From positions 1-44,146 of the forward strand of contig JAKSNU010000007.1 of assembly GCA_024399535.1 (NCBI GenBank): DNA of 44,146 nt, read 5' to 3'. Positions 9,203-18,445 of the stretch are shown one piece after another. Below the pieces are notes generated by a model. That model saw only the letters and a list, made by a program, of their open reading frames with translations, was not told where the DNA came from and ran no database searches. The translations under genes were made by a program, and so were the position numbers. This stretch comes from Paludibacteraceae bacterium. Its GTDB lineage: Bacteria > Bacteroidota > Bacteroidia > Bacteroidales > Paludibacteraceae. How positions within the stretch are numbered: the stretch's first letter is position 1; the number at the start of each line of letters is the position of its first letter.

Positions 9203-9568
9203 ATGATACAATCAGAAAGTAGACTTAAAGTTGCCGATAATAGCGGTGCGAAAGAGGTTCTCTGTATCCGCGTGCTTGGCGGAACTGGCAAAAGATATGC
9301 AACAGTTGGCGATATCATTGTTGTCGCTGTAAAAAGCGCTATTCCATCGGGCGAGGTTAAGAAAGGCTCAGTTTCTAAAGCTGTCATCGTACGTACTAAA
9401 AAGGAAATTAGACGTACTGATGGTTCTTACATTCGCTTTGATGATAATGCATGCGTTTTGCTTAACAATGCCGGTGAACTCCGCGGTAGCCGTATCTTCG
9501 GTCCTGTAGCTCGTGAATTGCGTGCTGCAAACATGAAAATTATTTCACTTGCACCAGAGGTGCTTTAA
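9203..9568 (+). CDS. rplN: 50S ribosomal protein L14
   Basis: A 121-residue uL14, located at the subunit interface where it forms bridge B8. [19 protein letters not shown] is the standard N-terminus, and [18 protein letters not shown] is the conserved C-terminal motif. It marks the start of the spc block; no promoter or terminator separates it from rpsQ (2-base gap). Confidence 0.98.
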   Translation: MIQSESRLKVADNSGAKEVLCIRVLGGTGKRYATVGDIIVVAVKSAIPSGEVKKGSVSKAVIVRTKKEIRRTDGSYIRFDDNACVLLNNAGELRGSRIFGPVARELRAANMKIISLAPEVL

Positions 9569-9581
9569 AATTAGTTGAGCA

Positions 9582-9902
9582 ATGTCTAAATTACATATCA
9601 AAAAAGGTGATCTTGTCTTCGTAAACGCTGGTGAGGATAAAGGAAAGACTGGCCGCGTTTTGAAAGTGCTCGTTGACAAACAGCGCGCTATCGTCGAAGG
9701 CATCAATATGGTATCTAAGAGTACCAAACCTAATGCTAAAAACCCACAGGGTGGTATTGTTAAACAAGAAGCGCCAATCCATATCTCTAATCTTAATGTC
9801 GTTGACCCTAAGAGTGGAAAACCTACTCGTATCGGTCGTCGCCTGAATGATAAGGGTAAATTGGTTCGCTATGCTAAAAAATCAGGGGAGGAGATTAAAT
9901 AA
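9582..9902 (+). CDS. rplX: 50S ribosomal protein L24
   Basis: A 106-residue uL24, one of the two assembly initiators of the 50S subunit. The KOW motif [20 protein letters not shown] is at residues 7-26, and [20 protein letters not shown] is diagnostic of the second half. Its stop overlaps the rplE start by one base (TAATG), and the end of this gene contains the rplE Shine-Dalgarno sequence. Confidence 0.97.
   Translation: MSKLHIKKGDLVFVNAGEDKGKTGRVLKVLVDKQRAIVEGINMVSKSTKPNAKNPQGGIVKQEAPIHISNLNVVDPKSGKPTRIGRRLNDKGKLVRYAKKSGEEIK
9885..9893 (+). promoter_or_regulatory. Strong Shine-Dalgarno for rplE
   Basis: GGGGAGGAG, 8 bases upstream of ATG 9902, is embedded in the last codons of rplX. It is one of only three strong Shine-Dalgarno sites noticed in the ribosomal cluster. 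Confidence 0.65.
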
Positions 9903-10447
9903 TGGATACACTCAGTTTGAAAAAAGAGTATAAGGATCGCATTGTTCCTGCTCTCACTAAAGAATTTGGCTATAAAACAGTTATGCAGGTTCCAAGACTT
10001 GAGAAGATTGTTCTCAACCAAGGTCTCGGTATCGCCATTGCTGATAAGAAAATCATTGAAACTGCAGTTGACGAAATGACTGCTATTACTGGACAGAAAG
10101 CAGTTCAGACTGTATCTCGCAAAGATATCGCTAACTTCAAGGTTCGTAAAAAAATGCCTATTGGAGTTCGTGTCACTTTGAGAGACAAGAAGATGTACGA
10201 ATTTCTTGAAAGATTAATCCGCGTTGCTCTTCCTCGTATCCGTGACTTCAAGGGTATTGAGAGTAAGCTTGATGGCCGTGGCAACTATACACTCGGTATC
10301 ACTGAGCAGATTATCTTCCCTGAAATCAATATCGATAGCATTCAAAAGCTTCTCGGTATGAACATCACTTTCGTGACAACTGCTAAGACTGACGAAGAGG
10401 GATTTGCTCTCCTTCGTGAATTTGGTTTACCATTTAAGAAAAATTGA
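9902..10447 (+). CDS. rplE: 50S ribosomal protein L5
   Basis: A 181-residue uL5, which binds 5S rRNA and forms the central protuberance. The [16 protein letters not shown] segment (about 28-43), [20 protein letters not shown] and [14 protein letters not shown] are family signatures. The length is normal. The start overlaps the rplX stop by one base and has a strong Shine-Dalgarno at 9885-9893, so translation is probably both coupled and directly initiated. Confidence 0.98.
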   Translation: MDTLSLKKEYKDRIVPALTKEFGYKTVMQVPRLEKIVLNQGLGIAIADKKIIETAVDEMTAITGQKAVQTVSRKDIANFKVRKKMPIGVRVTLRDKKMYEFLERLIRVALPRIRDFKGIESKLDGRGNYTLGITEQIIFPEINIDSIQKLLGMNITFVTTAKTDEEGFALLREFGLPFKKN

Positions 10448-10453
10448 TAGATT

Positions 10454-10723
10454 ATGGCTAAAGAATCAATGAAAGCCCGTGAGGTAAAGCGTGCACGTCT
10501 GGTTGCTAAATATGCTGCAAAGCGTCAGCGTATGTTGGATGAAGGCGATTACGAAGGATTGCAGACTTTGCCTAAGAATGCCTGCTACGTTCGTTTGCAC
10601 AATCGTTGCAAACTCACTGGACGTCCAAAGGGTTATATCCGCCAGTTCGGTATCTCCCGTATCCAGTTCCGTGAAATGGCTGCAGCAGGGCTTATCCCAG
10701 GTGTTAAGAAAGCCAGTTGGTAG
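10454..10723 (+). CDS. rpsN: 30S ribosomal protein S14 (zinc-independent type)
   Basis: An 89-residue uS14 of the 30S head. It is the long C-minus type: the four-cysteine zinc ribbon of the roughly 61-residue form is absent, leaving only [20 protein letters not shown]. The C-terminus [18 protein letters not shown] followed by VKKASW is the standard ending. It lies 6 bases after rplE and 141 bases before rpsH, a gap that contains three hairpins. Confidence 0.97.
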   Translation: MAKESMKAREVKRARLVAKYAAKRQRMLDEGDYEGLQTLPKNACYVRLHNRCKLTGRPKGYIRQFGISRIQFREMAAAGLIPGVKKASW

Positions 10724-10735
10724 GCTAATATATTA

Positions 10736-10849
10736 ATGTCCTCTCGGAGTGATTGCTCTATATATGAACGTCACTCCGTACTATGGACATCATTCCTTAT
10801 GGAATCATTATTTATTAACTAAATATTGTTCCGACACGTCGGAATCAAT
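10736..10849 (+). promoter_or_regulatory. Three consecutive hairpins between rpsN and rpsH
   Basis: Hairpin 1: ATGTCC (10736-10741) pairs with GGACAT (10785-10790), enclosing CGGAGTGA (10745-10752) paired with TCACTCCG (10771-10778); both stems are perfect, with internal loops of 3 and 6 bases and an 18-base apical loop. Hairpin 2: ATTCC/GGAAT at 10792-10805. Hairpin 3: ATTGTTCCGA (10825-10834) pairs with TCGGAA-T-CAAT (10839-10849), with a CACG tetraloop and one bulge. There is no U-run. This is the best-structured gap in the cluster and lies just before rpsH (S8 is the spc repressor in E. coli), so a ribosomal-protein-binding element is the leading inference. Confidence 0.6.
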
Positions 10850-10864
10850 TTAATTAAAAGCAGT

Positions 10865-11260
10865 ATGACAGATCCAATTGCTGATTATTTAACTCGACTT
10901 CGCAATGCCATTAAGGCTAATCATCGCGTTGTTGAAGTTCCAGCCTCGAATCTCAAAAAAGAAATTACAAAAGTTCTTTTTGAGAAAGGCTACATTTTGA
11001 ACTACAAGTTCGTAGAAGAGGGTCCTCAAGGTACTATCAAAATTGCTTTGAAGTACGACCCAGTAAACAAAGTAAATGCAATCAAAAAATTGCAGAGAAT
11101 TTCTACTCCTGGTTTGCGCCGTTACACAGGTTACAAAGAGATGCCACGCGTTCTCAATGGCTTGGGTATTGCTATTTTGTCCACATCTAAGGGTGTTATG
11201 ACTGACAAAGAGGCAGCAATCGAAAAGGTTGGTGGAGAAGTATTATGTTTCGTTTATTAA
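10865..11260 (+). CDS. rpsH: 30S ribosomal protein S8
   Basis: A 131-residue uS8, a primary binder of central-domain 16S rRNA and the translational repressor of the spc operon in E. coli. ATG 10865 gives the exact family N-terminus MTDPIADYLTRLRNA. An in-frame TTG at 10826 would run through hairpin 3 and add 13 residues unlike any S8, so I rejected it. The C-terminus has STSKGVMTDKEA followed by GGEVLCFVY, as expected. Confidence 0.97.
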   Translation: MTDPIADYLTRLRNAIKANHRVVEVPASNLKKEITKVLFEKGYILNYKFVEEGPQGTIKIALKYDPVNKVNAIKKLQRISTPGLRRYTGYKEMPRVLNGLGIAILSTSKGVMTDKEAAIEKVGGEVLCFVY

Positions 11261-11263
11261 TTT

Positions 11264-11270
11264 GAGGAGG
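11264..11270 (+). promoter_or_regulatory. Strong Shine-Dalgarno for rplF
   Basis: GAGGAGG with 8-base spacing to ATG 11279, in the 18-base gap after rpsH. It is stronger than the other starts in the cluster, most of which have only A-rich leaders. Confidence 0.7.
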
Positions 11271-11278
11271 TTTATAGT

Positions 11279-11830
11279 ATGTCAAGAATAGGAAAATTGC
11301 CAATACACCTCCCAAAAGGTGTTGACATCAAGATTGATGGAAATATTATTACCGTCAAAGGCCCAAAAGGCGAATTGAAACAGGAAATCAATCCTAATAT
11401 CTCCGTTAAAGTTGATAACGGTGTTTGTACAGTGGAACGTCCTAACGACGAGCGTCAGTTACGTGCTATGCATGGTCTCTACCGCGCTCTCATCAACAAT
11501 ATGGTTGTAGGCGTGTCTGAAGGTTATAAAAAGACTCTTGAGTTAGTCGGTGTCGGTTATCGTGCTAATGCTAACGGTCAGGTTTTGGAACTCTCTTTGG
11601 GTTATACCCACGCTATTTATCTCGGTCTTGCTCCTGAAATTAAAGTGCAGACTGTATCTGAGCGTAACCAAAATCCTCTGATTATCTTGGAAAGCTGCGA
11701 CAAACAGCTTCTTGGTCAGGTTTGTGCTAAAATTCGCTCATTCCGTATGCCAGAGCCTTATAAAGGTAAGGGTGTTAAATTCCAGGGTGAATATATCCGT
11801 CGTAAAGCTGGTAAGACAGCAGGTAAGTAA
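11279..11830 (+). CDS. rplF: 50S ribosomal protein L6
   Basis: A 183-residue uL6, located near the sarcin-ricin loop and the factor-binding site. MSRIGKLPIHLPKGV is the standard N-terminus. The tandem L6 domains end in IRSFRMPEPYKGKGV followed by KFQGEYIRRKAGKTAGK. The length is normal. It has its own strong Shine-Dalgarno sequence and is 20 bases from rplR. Confidence 0.98.
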   Translation: MSRIGKLPIHLPKGVDIKIDGNIITVKGPKGELKQEINPNISVKVDNGVCTVERPNDERQLRAMHGLYRALINNMVVGVSEGYKKTLELVGVGYRANANGQVLELSLGYTHAIYLGLAPEIKVQTVSERNQNPLIILESCDKQLLGQVCAKIRSFRMPEPYKGKGVKFQGEYIRRKAGKTAGK

Positions 11831-11850
11831 TTTAGCTAAAGGTAAAAATT

Positions 11851-12195
11851 ATGGATCGCAAAATAGAAAGAAGACTCAAGATAAAGGCTCATATCCGTCA
11901 CAATGTGAACGGTACTGCCCAGAAGCCTCGTTTGTCTGTTTTCCGCAGCAATTGCCAAATTTATGCGCAAATTATTGATGATGTGGAAGGCAAAACTCTC
12001 GTTTCTGCTAACTCTCTTGCTATGAAAGAGAAAATGACTAAAACAGAGCAGGCTGCGAAAGTTGGCGAAGCTATCGCAAAGAAAGCTATTGAGGCTGGTA
12101 TTGAAACAGTGGTATTTGACCGTAATGGTTTCTTGTACCACGGACGTGTAAAACAATTGGCTGACGCTGCACGTGGTGCAGGTCTTAAATTCTAA
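11851..12195 (+). CDS. rplR: 50S ribosomal protein L18
   Basis: A 114-residue uL18, the 5S rRNA-binding partner of L5 in the central protuberance. Family features are [35 protein letters not shown] and the C-terminal [19 protein letters not shown], which precedes ARGAGLKF. The length fits. It starts 20 bases after rplF and ends 6 bases before rpsE. Confidence 0.98.
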   Translation: MDRKIERRLKIKAHIRHNVNGTAQKPRLSVFRSNCQIYAQIIDDVEGKTLVSANSLAMKEKMTKTEQAAKVGEAIAKKAIEAGIETVVFDRNGFLYHGRVKQLADAARGAGLKF

Positions 12196-12201
12196 TAAGA
12201 T

Positions 12202-12717
12202 ATGGCAGAAAATAATAAAAGAACAGTCGCAACTGAAAGCGAATTAGTTGATCGTTTGGTTGCAATCAATCGCGTAACTAAGGTTACGAAAGGTGGTCGT
12301 GCCTTCAGCTTTGCTGCCATCGTCGTCGTTGGAGATGGAAAAGGCTTAGTTGGATGGGGATTAGGTAAAGCTGGCGAGGTTTCTGCTGCTATTCAGAAAG
12401 GTGCTGAGGCAGCAAAGAAAAACCTTATTAAAGTTCCTGTATTCAACGGAACTATTCCTCATGAGCAAATCGCTCATTTTGGTGGCTCAGAAGTATTCCT
12501 TCATCCAGCTTCTCACGGTACCGGTGTTAAGGCCGGTGGTGCAATGCGTGCTGTATTGGAAAGTGTTGGTGTTACCGATGTGTTGGCTAAGAGTAAAGGT
12601 TCTTCGAACCCTCACAACCTCGTTAAGGCTACTTTCGCTGCTCTCGCTGAGATGCGCGATGCTTATACCGTTGCACAAAATCGTGGCGTAAGTTTGACAA
12701 AGGTATTTAAAGGTTAA
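12202..12717 (+). CDS. rpsE: 30S ribosomal protein S5
   Basis: A 171-residue uS5 that shapes the mRNA entry channel and affects decoding accuracy. The double-stranded-RNA-binding motif region [19 protein letters not shown] continues into [15 protein letters not shown]. The C-terminal [18 protein letters not shown] and [18 protein letters not shown] motifs are intact. The length is normal. Confidence 0.98.
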   Translation: MAENNKRTVATESELVDRLVAINRVTKVTKGGRAFSFAAIVVVGDGKGLVGWGLGKAGEVSAAIQKGAEAAKKNLIKVPVFNGTIPHEQIAHFGGSEVFLHPASHGTGVKAGGAMRAVLESVGVTDVLAKSKGSSNPHNLVKATFAALAEMRDAYTVAQNRGVSLTKVFKG

Positions 12718-12741
12718 ACATTTTAAATCTCAAGAAAAACT

Positions 12742-12915
12742 ATGGCTACTATTAAAATACAACAGGTTAAGAGCAGAATTAATTGCCCTAAAAATCAGAA
12801 ACTCACTTTGGATGCTCTCGGTTTGCATAAAATGAACCAAATCGTTGAACATGAAGATACACCATCTATTCTCGGTATGGTCGAAAGAGTGAAACATCTG
12901 GTTAAGGTTTTATAA
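12742..12915 (+). CDS. rpmD: 50S ribosomal protein L30
   Basis: A 57-residue uL30, easily missed because of its length. The translation begins MATIKIQQVKSRINCPKNQK and continues with LDALGLHKMNQIVEHEDTPS, matching the family pattern (I-x-Q-x-(K/R)-S-x-I, then LGL-x-(K/R)-x-N, then D-T-P-x-(I/V)-x-GM). It ends in a GMVERVKHLVKVL-like segment and stops at 12913-12915. It sits between rpsE and rplO as in other spc operons, with gaps of 24 and 28 bases. Confidence 0.95.
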   Translation: MATIKIQQVKSRINCPKNQKLTLDALGLHKMNQIVEHEDTPSILGMVERVKHLVKVL

Positions 12916-12943
12916 TTGTTGAACCACTTATTAAATTAAAATT

Positions 12944-13390
12944 ATGAATTTGTCAAATATCACACCTGCATTTGGGTCAAACAAAGACGACAAACGTATT
13001 GGTCGTGGCCCAGGTTCTGGTAAAGGTGGCACTTCCACTCGTGGTCACAAAGGTGCTAAATCGCGTTCTGGTTACAAACGCAAAATAGGATTTGAAGGTG
13101 GTCAGATGCCTTTGCAGCGCCGCTTGCCTAAATTTGGTTTCAATCCATTGTCTCATATTGAATATAAAGCTATCAATATTGATGCACTTCAGAAATTGGC
13201 TGAAGAAAAAAATATTCAAGTTATCAACGTTGAGGTTCTGATTGAAAACGGTATGATTCGCAAGAATCAGCTTGTCAAAATCCTCGGCAATGGAGAATTG
13301 AAAACTAAACTCGAAGTAACGGCACATGCTTTCTCTAAATCAGCTGAAGCAGCTATCACTGCTGCTGGTGGAAGCGTGATTAAACTTTAA
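12944..13390 (+). CDS. rplO: 50S ribosomal protein L15
   Basis: A 148-residue uL15, a late-assembling 50S protein. The glycine/basic N-terminal part has RIGRGPGSGKGGTSTRGHKG followed by the GFEGGQMPLQRRLPKFGF motif. The C-terminal half has VTAHAFSKSAEAAITAAGG, typical of the family. The secY ATG follows 5 bases after its stop. Confidence 0.98.
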   Translation: MNLSNITPAFGSNKDDKRIGRGPGSGKGGTSTRGHKGAKSRSGYKRKIGFEGGQMPLQRRLPKFGFNPLSHIEYKAINIDALQKLAEEKNIQVINVEVLIENGMIRKNQLVKILGNGELKTKLEVTAHAFSKSAEAAITAAGGSVIKL

Positions 13391-13395
13391 ATAAA

Positions 13396-14736
13396 ATGAA
13401 ATTTATAGAGACACTGAAAAATATTTGGAAAATCCAAGAACTTCGCGAGAAATTGGGGTATACTCTTTTGTTTATTCTCATCTATCGTTTCGGTTCGTTT
13501 GTTGTTCTTCCAGGTATTGACCCTTCGGCGTTGAGCCATCTTCAAGAGCAGACAGCAGGCGGACTTATGTCATTGCTTGATATGTTCTCGGGTGGTGCGT
13601 TTTCTAATGCTTCTATCTTCGCTTTGGGTATTATGCCATATATCTCGGCATCTATTGTCATGCAGTTGTTGACAATTGCTATCCCTTATTTCAAAAAAAT
13701 GCAGATGGAAGGCGAGAGTGGTCGTAACAAAATCAATAGATATACACGTTATTTTACAGTGATTATCTTGTTGTTGCAAGCACCTTCTTACCTCGTCAAC
13801 CTTCATGTACAAATGAGATATGCGGGTGCCTCTATGCCTGCTGATGTATGGTTTAGGGTTTCGTCAACCATTATTTTGTGCGCTGGTTCAATGTTTGTCA
13901 TGTGGCTCGGTGAGCGCATGACAGATCGTGGTATTGGAAACGGTATATCAATGTTGATTATGATTGGTATCATTGCTCGTTTCCCAGGAGCATTCCTTAA
14001 GGAATTTGCTTCCCGTCTCGGTGATGCAGGTGGTGGTTTGATTATGTTGTTGGGCGAGGTGATTGTTTTGTTGCTTGTTATAGCAGCTTCTATTCTTCTC
14101 GTTCAAGGTACTCGTAAAGTTCCTGTTCAATATGCTAAGCGTATGGTTGGCAATCGTCAGTATGGCGGTGTGCGTCAGTACATTCCTCTGAAGGTTAACG
14201 CTGCTGGTGTTATGCCTATCATCTTTGCACAAGCTATTATGATGATTCCTATCATGGTAGCAGGATTCAATCCTGAAAAATATAGTGGTGGATTTATGCA
14301 GGCATTTATGGATAATACCGGAGTTTGGTACAATGTTATCTTCTTCATCCTTATCGTATTGTTTACATATTTCTATACTGCTATTACTATCAATCCTACA
14401 CAAATGGCTGAGTCTATACAGCAGAACAATGGTTTTATCCCTGGTGTGAAACCTGGTAAGGCTACTGCTCACTATATTGACGACATCATGTCTCGTATTA
14501 CACTTCCAGGTTCAATATTCCTTGCTATCGTAGCTATTATGCCTGCGTTTGCAAGCTTATTTGGCATCACTCGTGAGTTCGCACAATTCTATGGTGGAAC
14601 ATCACTATTGATCTTGGTCGGTGTTGTGCTTGACACTCTTCAGCAAATTGAGAGTTATCTCTTAATGCGCCATTGCGATGGGTTGATGCAATCAGGAAGA
14701 ATTAAAGGTCGTACGGGCTCAATGGCTGCGTATTAA
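13396..14736 (+). CDS. secY: Preprotein translocase subunit SecY
   Basis: A 446-residue integral membrane protein with the ten-helix SecY pattern; it forms the protein-conducting channel of the SecYEG translocon. ALGIMPYISASIVMQLL (about residues 75-91) is the conserved TM2 motif. The cytoplasmic loop KVPVQYAKRMVGN is followed by LPLKV-type TM7 residues (IPLKVNAAGVMPIIFAQ). The C-terminus GRIKGRTGSMAAY is typical of Bacteroidota. It is responsible for inner-membrane export of the large signal-peptide-bearing proteins encoded downstream. It lies 17 bases before map. Confidence 0.97.
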   Translation: MKFIETLKNIWKIQELREKLGYTLLFILIYRFGSFVVLPGIDPSALSHLQEQTAGGLMSLLDMFSGGAFSNASIFALGIMPYISASIVMQLLTIAIPYFKKMQMEGESGRNKINRYTRYFTVIILLLQAPSYLVNLHVQMRYAGASMPADVWFRVSSTIILCAGSMFVMWLGERMTDRGIGNGISMLIMIGIIARFPGAFLKEFASRLGDAGGGLIMLLGEVIVLLLVIAASILLVQGTRKVPVQYAKRMVGNRQYGGVRQYIPLKVNAAGVMPIIFAQAIMMIPIMVAGFNPEKYSGGFMQAFMDNTGVWYNVIFFILIVLFTYFYTAITINPTQMAESIQQNNGFIPGVKPGKATAHYIDDIMSRITLPGSIFLAIVAIMPAFASLFGITREFAQFYGGTSLLILVGVVLDTLQQIESYLLMRHCDGLMQSGRIKGRTGSMAAY

Positions 14737-14753
14737 TTAAGTTTCTGACTGAG

Positions 14754-15539
14754 ATGATATATTTGAAGACTGCCGAAGAGATTGAGTTGTTGCGCGAGAG
14801 CAATGTTTTGGTTTGCAAGACGCTTGCTGAATTGGCTAAAATCATTAAACCTGGCGTTACTACCGCTTATCTTGATCGAATCGCAGAGGAGTTTATTCGT
14901 GACAACGGAGCAACTCCCGCTTTCAAAGGTTATGGTGGATTTCCAGCATCCATCTGCACGTCTGTAAATGAGCAGGTGGTGCATGGAATACCATCTGACA
15001 ATGTTGTCCTTCAAGATGGTGATATCATATCTGTTGATTGTGGGACTTATAAAAACAAGTTTGTTGGAGATTCTGCTTATACTTTCGAAGTGGGAAATGT
15101 TTCTGACGAAGTGAAGAGACTCCTCCAGACTACCAAAGAGTCGCTTTTCAAAGGTATTGAAAAAGCTGTTGAAGGTAATCGTGTCGGGGATATCGGGAAT
15201 GCTGTCCAGACCTATTGTGAACAACGAGGCTATTCTGTAGTTCGCGAAATGGAAGGTCATGGTGTTGGTCATGTCATGCATGAAGAACCAGGTGTTCCTA
15301 ACTATGGGCGACGTGGTTCGGGAGTGATGCTTAAAAGTGGTATGACTATATGTATAGAACCGATGATCAACCTTGGCAGGAAAGAAATGGTTTTCGGGCG
15401 CGATGGTTGGACAACATGTACTCGTGACAAGAAACCTTCTGCACATTTTGAAAATGCAGTGGCTGTAGGACGTGGTAAGGCAGATATATTATCTGATTTC
15501 TCAATTATTGAGAAAGTTCTCGATGAACTTAACAAATAA
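14754..15539 (+). CDS. map: Methionine aminopeptidase, type I
   Basis: A 261-residue type Ia enzyme that removes the N-terminal Met from nascent proteins. Metal ligands align with the E. coli enzyme: Asp95 (SVDCG), Asp106 (GDSAYTF), His169 (GHGVGH), Glu202 (IEPM) and Glu233 (HFENAVAV). His77 of the substrate pocket (VVHGIP) is also present. The residues after Glu233 read N-A-V where most homologues read H-T-(V/I), a small but unusual deviation next to the last metal ligand. It sits between secY and infA; adenylate kinase, which is between secY and map in many bacteria, is absent. Confidence 0.96.
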   Translation: MIYLKTAEEIELLRESNVLVCKTLAELAKIIKPGVTTAYLDRIAEEFIRDNGATPAFKGYGGFPASICTSVNEQVVHGIPSDNVVLQDGDIISVDCGTYKNKFVGDSAYTFEVGNVSDEVKRLLQTTKESLFKGIEKAVEGNRVGDIGNAVQTYCEQRGYSVVREMEGHGVGHVMHEEPGVPNYGRRGSGVMLKSGMTICIEPMINLGRKEMVFGRDGWTTCTRDKKPSAHFENAVAVGRGKADILSDFSIIEKVLDELNK

Positions 15540-15553
15540 TACATATTCTATAT

Positions 15554-15772
15554 ATGGCAAAACAGGCAGACATAGAGATTGATGGTACTATCGTTGAAGC
15601 ATTGTCTAACGCAATGTTTAGGGTGGAACTTGAAAATGGACATCAAATTATTGCTCACATTTCTGGTAAAATGCGTATGCACTATATTCGTATTCTTCCT
15701 GGGGATAAGGTGAGAGTTGAGATGTCCCCATACGATTTGACCAAAGGTCGAATATCTTTTAGATATAAATAA
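15554..15772 (+). CDS. infA: Translation initiation factor IF-1
   Basis: A 72-residue OB-fold protein that occupies the 30S A site during initiation and stimulates IF-2 and IF-3. The sequence [20 protein letters not shown], then FRVELENGH and [20 protein letters not shown], is the IF-1 signature across its whole length. It starts 14 bases after map and is followed by a long A-run and rpmJ. Confidence 0.98.
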   Translation: MAKQADIEIDGTIVEALSNAMFRVELENGHQIIAHISGKMRMHYIRILPGDKVRVEMSPYDLTKGRISFRYK

Positions 15773-15865
15773 AAAAAAAAAAGGTCTTGGTGGTTCTCTG
15801 TGCGGTATATAATCAACGACCATATCGTTTGAGATAACGCTGAGATTTATAAAAACTCTAAAAAA

Positions 15866-15982
15866 ATGAAAGTAAGAGCTTCAATTAAAAGACGTAACGA
15901 TGACTGCAAGATTGTTCGCAGGAAGGGACGTTTGTATGTTATTAACAAAAAAAATCCTAAGATGAAAATGCGTCAGGGTTAA
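15866..15982 (+). CDS. rpmJ: 50S ribosomal protein L36
   Basis: A 38-residue bL36. The translation begins [20 protein letters not shown] and ends [18 protein letters not shown]. This is the C-minus form: only one cysteine (Cys14) remains of the usual C-x2-C...C...H zinc ribbon, as in other Bacteroidales L36 proteins. Its location between infA and rpsM is the canonical one. Confidence 0.95.
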   Translation: MKVRASIKRRNDDCKIVRRKGRLYVINKKNPKMKMRQG

Positions 15983-16016
15983 CCTCTCGCTTTAGGAAAA
16001 AAATTAATTTTGTACT

Positions 16017-16397
16017 ATGGCTATAAGAATTGTCGGAGTAGATTTGCCCCAAAATAAACGTGGGGAAGTCGGATTGACTTATATCTACGGAATAGGTCGT
16101 AGCAGCGCTCGCAAAATCCTTACTGAAGCAGGTGTGGATTTCGATATCAAAGTTCAGGATTGGACTGATGATCAGGCTGCAAAAATTCGTGAAATTATCG
16201 GAGCTAACTACAAGGTAGAAGGTGACCTTCGCTCTGAAACCCAGTTGAACATCAAGCGTTTGATGGATATTGGTTGTTATCGTGGCGTTCGTCATCGTCT
16301 TGGCTTGCCTCTTCGCGGTCAAAGCACCAAGAACAACGCTCGTACTCGTAAGGGTAAGAAGAAAACAGTTGCCAACAAGAAGAAGGCTACTAAGTAA
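16017..16397 (+). CDS. rpsM: 30S ribosomal protein S13
   Basis: A 126-residue uS13 of the 30S head, contacting P-site tRNA and forming bridges to L5. [20 protein letters not shown] and [14 protein letters not shown] define the N-terminal domain. [19 protein letters not shown] and a Lys/Arg-rich tail define the C-terminal part. It is the first gene of the alpha block, 34 bases after rpmJ, with no promoter match between them. Confidence 0.98.
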   Translation: MAIRIVGVDLPQNKRGEVGLTYIYGIGRSSARKILTEAGVDFDIKVQDWTDDQAAKIREIIGANYKVEGDLRSETQLNIKRLMDIGCYRGVRHRLGLPLRGQSTKNNARTRKGKKKTVANKKKATK

Positions 16398-16423
16398 TTA
16401 ACCGATTAAAATTGTAGTTAGAA

Positions 16424-16813
16424 ATGGCAAAGAAAACAGTAACAACAAAGAAAAGAGTTGTAAAGGTTGATGGAGTAGGACAATTGCATGTTCACTCTTC
16501 TTTCAACAACGTGATTGTCACCATTGCTAATGGTGCAGGCGAAGTTATCTCTTGGTCGTCAGCTGGTAAAATGGGTTTCCGTGGTTCTAAGAAAAATACT
16601 CCATATGCAGCGCAGATGGCAGCACAGGATTGTGCGAAGGTAGCTTTCGATTTGGGATTGCGTAAAGTCAAAGCATACGTTAAGGGTCCAGGGAATGGTC
16701 GTGAATCTGCTATCCGTACCGTAAATGGTGCAGGCATCGAAGTCACAGAGATTATCGACGTTACTCCACTTCCACACAATGGATGTCGTCCAGCAAAACG
16801 TCGTCGTGTATAA
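16424..16813 (+). CDS. rpsK: 30S ribosomal protein S11
   Basis: A 129-residue uS11 located on the 30S platform next to the E site. The N-terminal [18 protein letters not shown] leads to the core [18 protein letters not shown]. The C-terminal [18 protein letters not shown] holds the Asn-Gly that becomes isoaspartate in E. coli S11. The length is standard. It lies 26 bases after rpsM and 18 before rpsD. Confidence 0.98.
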   Translation: MAKKTVTTKKRVVKVDGVGQLHVHSSFNNVIVTIANGAGEVISWSSAGKMGFRGSKKNTPYAAQMAAQDCAKVAFDLGLRKVKAYVKGPGNGRESAIRTVNGAGIEVTEIIDVTPLPHNGCRPAKRRRV

Positions 16814-16831
16814 TTTTAAAATTACAGGAAA

Positions 16832-17437
16832 ATGGCAAGATATACCGGACCTAAATCAAGAATTGCTCGCAAATTTGGCGAGCCTATCTTCGGACCTGAC
16901 AAAGCTCAGGCAAGACGTAACTATGCTCCAGGTCAGCATGGTAATTCACGTAAACATAAAACTTCTGAGTATGGCACTCAGTTGAGAGAGAAACAGAAAG
17001 CTAAATATACTTATGGTGTTTTGGAGAAACAGTTCCGTAATCTTTTCGAGGAAGCTCAGACCAAGAAAGGTATTACTGGTGAGATTCTTCTCCAGATGCT
17101 TGAGTCTCGTTTGGACAATGTCGTTTATCGTTTGGGTATAGCTCCAACACGTGCAGCTGCTCGTCAGTTGGTTTCTCATCGTCACATTGTTGTTGATGGC
17201 GAGGTTGTAAATATCCCTTCATATCGCATCCGTCAGGGGCAATCTGTTGGTGTTCGCGAAAGAGATAAGTCAATGATAGTCATTACTGACGCTTTGGCTG
17301 GATTCAATCATAGCAAATACCCATGGATTGAGTGGAACGAGGATTCTATGACTGGTACTTTCCTTCACATCCCAGAGCGTGCAGATATTCCTGAAAATAT
17401 TAAGGAGCAGTTAATCGTTGAGTTGTACTCTAAATAA
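16832..17437 (+). CDS. rpsD: 30S ribosomal protein S4
   Basis: A 201-residue uS4, a primary 16S rRNA binder and, in E. coli, the alpha-operon translational repressor. [20 protein letters not shown] is the N-terminus and [10 protein letters not shown] the conserved loop. The S4 RNA-binding domain starts near [20 protein letters not shown] and includes [20 protein letters not shown]. The N-terminal zinc cysteines found in some S4 proteins are absent. Confidence 0.98.
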   Translation: MARYTGPKSRIARKFGEPIFGPDKAQARRNYAPGQHGNSRKHKTSEYGTQLREKQKAKYTYGVLEKQFRNLFEEAQTKKGITGEILLQMLESRLDNVVYRLGIAPTRAAARQLVSHRHIVVDGEVVNIPSYRIRQGQSVGVRERDKSMIVITDALAGFNHSKYPWIEWNEDSMTGTFLHIPERADIPENIKEQLIVELYSK

Positions 17438-17447
17438 TAAGTGAATT

Positions 17448-18443
17448 ATGGCAATATTAGCATTTCAACAACCAGAAACGGTAATTATGGTCGAGGCGAA
17501 CGATTTCTATGGAAAATTTGAGTTCCGTCCTCTTGAACCTGGTTTTGGTATTACTATAGGTAATGCTTTGCGCCGTATTTTACTTTCCTCGCTCGAGGGT
17601 TTTGCAATTTCGTGTATTAAAATCGATGGTGTTGAACATGAGTTCGCTACTATACCTGGCGTAATCGATGATGTGACTAATATCATCTTGAATCTGAAAC
17701 AGGTACGTCTCAAACGTATCGTTGAGGATGCAACTGAGGAGAAATTCACTATCAATGTCGGTGGACGCGAGGAATTACGAGCAGGCGATTTCGATAATGC
17801 CATGACGAACTTTGAGGTTTTGAACCCAGAATTGGTGATTTGCCGTATGGATCCATCGGCATCTTTCAATATGGAACTCACAATCATCAAGGGTCGTGGC
17901 TATCTCCCAGCTGACGAGAACCCATATGTTACACCTGAAATTGGCGTTATTCCGATAGATGCAATCTTTACTCCAATACGTAATGTAAAATATGACCCAC
18001 AACCTTATCGAGTAGAGCAGAAAACTGACTACGAGAATTTGGTTATAGAAATCACTACTGATGGGTCTATCCATCCTAAAGAGGCTTTGAAAGAAGCGGC
18101 TCGTATCTTGATTCAACATTTCATGTTGTTCTCAGATGAGCGAATCTCTATCGACTTGGATGGCGGTCATGGCGTTGAAGAGTTTAACGAGGAGGTACTT
18201 CACATGCGTCAGTTGCTTAAGACTAAACTCGTCGATATGGACCTTTCCGTTCGTGCTTTGAACTGTCTAAAAGCTGCGGATATCGTGACTCTCGGCGATT
18301 TGTGTAAGATAAACCGTCAGGAATTGTTGAAATTCCGTAACTTTGGTAAGAAATCTCTTACCGAGCTGGATGCTAAGCTTGAGTCATTGAGCTTAACGTT
18401 TGGTATGGATCTTTCTAAGTATAAACTTGATAAAGACAATTAA
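17448..18443 (+). CDS. rpoA: RNA polymerase alpha subunit
   Basis: A 331-residue RpoA, the scaffold for RNA polymerase assembly. The N-terminal dimerisation domain contains the invariant [14 protein letters not shown] (residues 38-51). The C-terminal domain, roughly residues 250-325, has the helix-hairpin-helix motif [15 protein letters not shown]...[15 protein letters not shown], which binds UP-element DNA and activators. The length is typical of Bacteroidota. It is followed by rplQ after only 2 bases. Confidence 0.98.
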   Translation: MAILAFQQPETVIMVEANDFYGKFEFRPLEPGFGITIGNALRRILLSSLEGFAISCIKIDGVEHEFATIPGVIDDVTNIILNLKQVRLKRIVEDATEEKFTINVGGREELRAGDFDNAMTNFEVLNPELVICRMDPSASFNMELTIIKGRGYLPADENPYVTPEIGVIPIDAIFTPIRNVKYDPQPYRVEQKTDYENLVIEITTDGSIHPKEALKEAARILIQHFMLFSDERISIDLDGGHGVEEFNEEVLHMRQLLKTKLVDMDLSVRALNCLKAADIVTLGDLCKINRQELLKFRNFGKKSLTELDAKLESLSLTFGMDLSKYKLDKDN

Positions 18444-18445
18444 AA

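Noticed and set aside
10826-10864. Upstream TTG start for S8
   Set aside because: It would translate through a stable hairpin and add 13 residues not found in S8; ATG 10865 gives MTDPIADYL.
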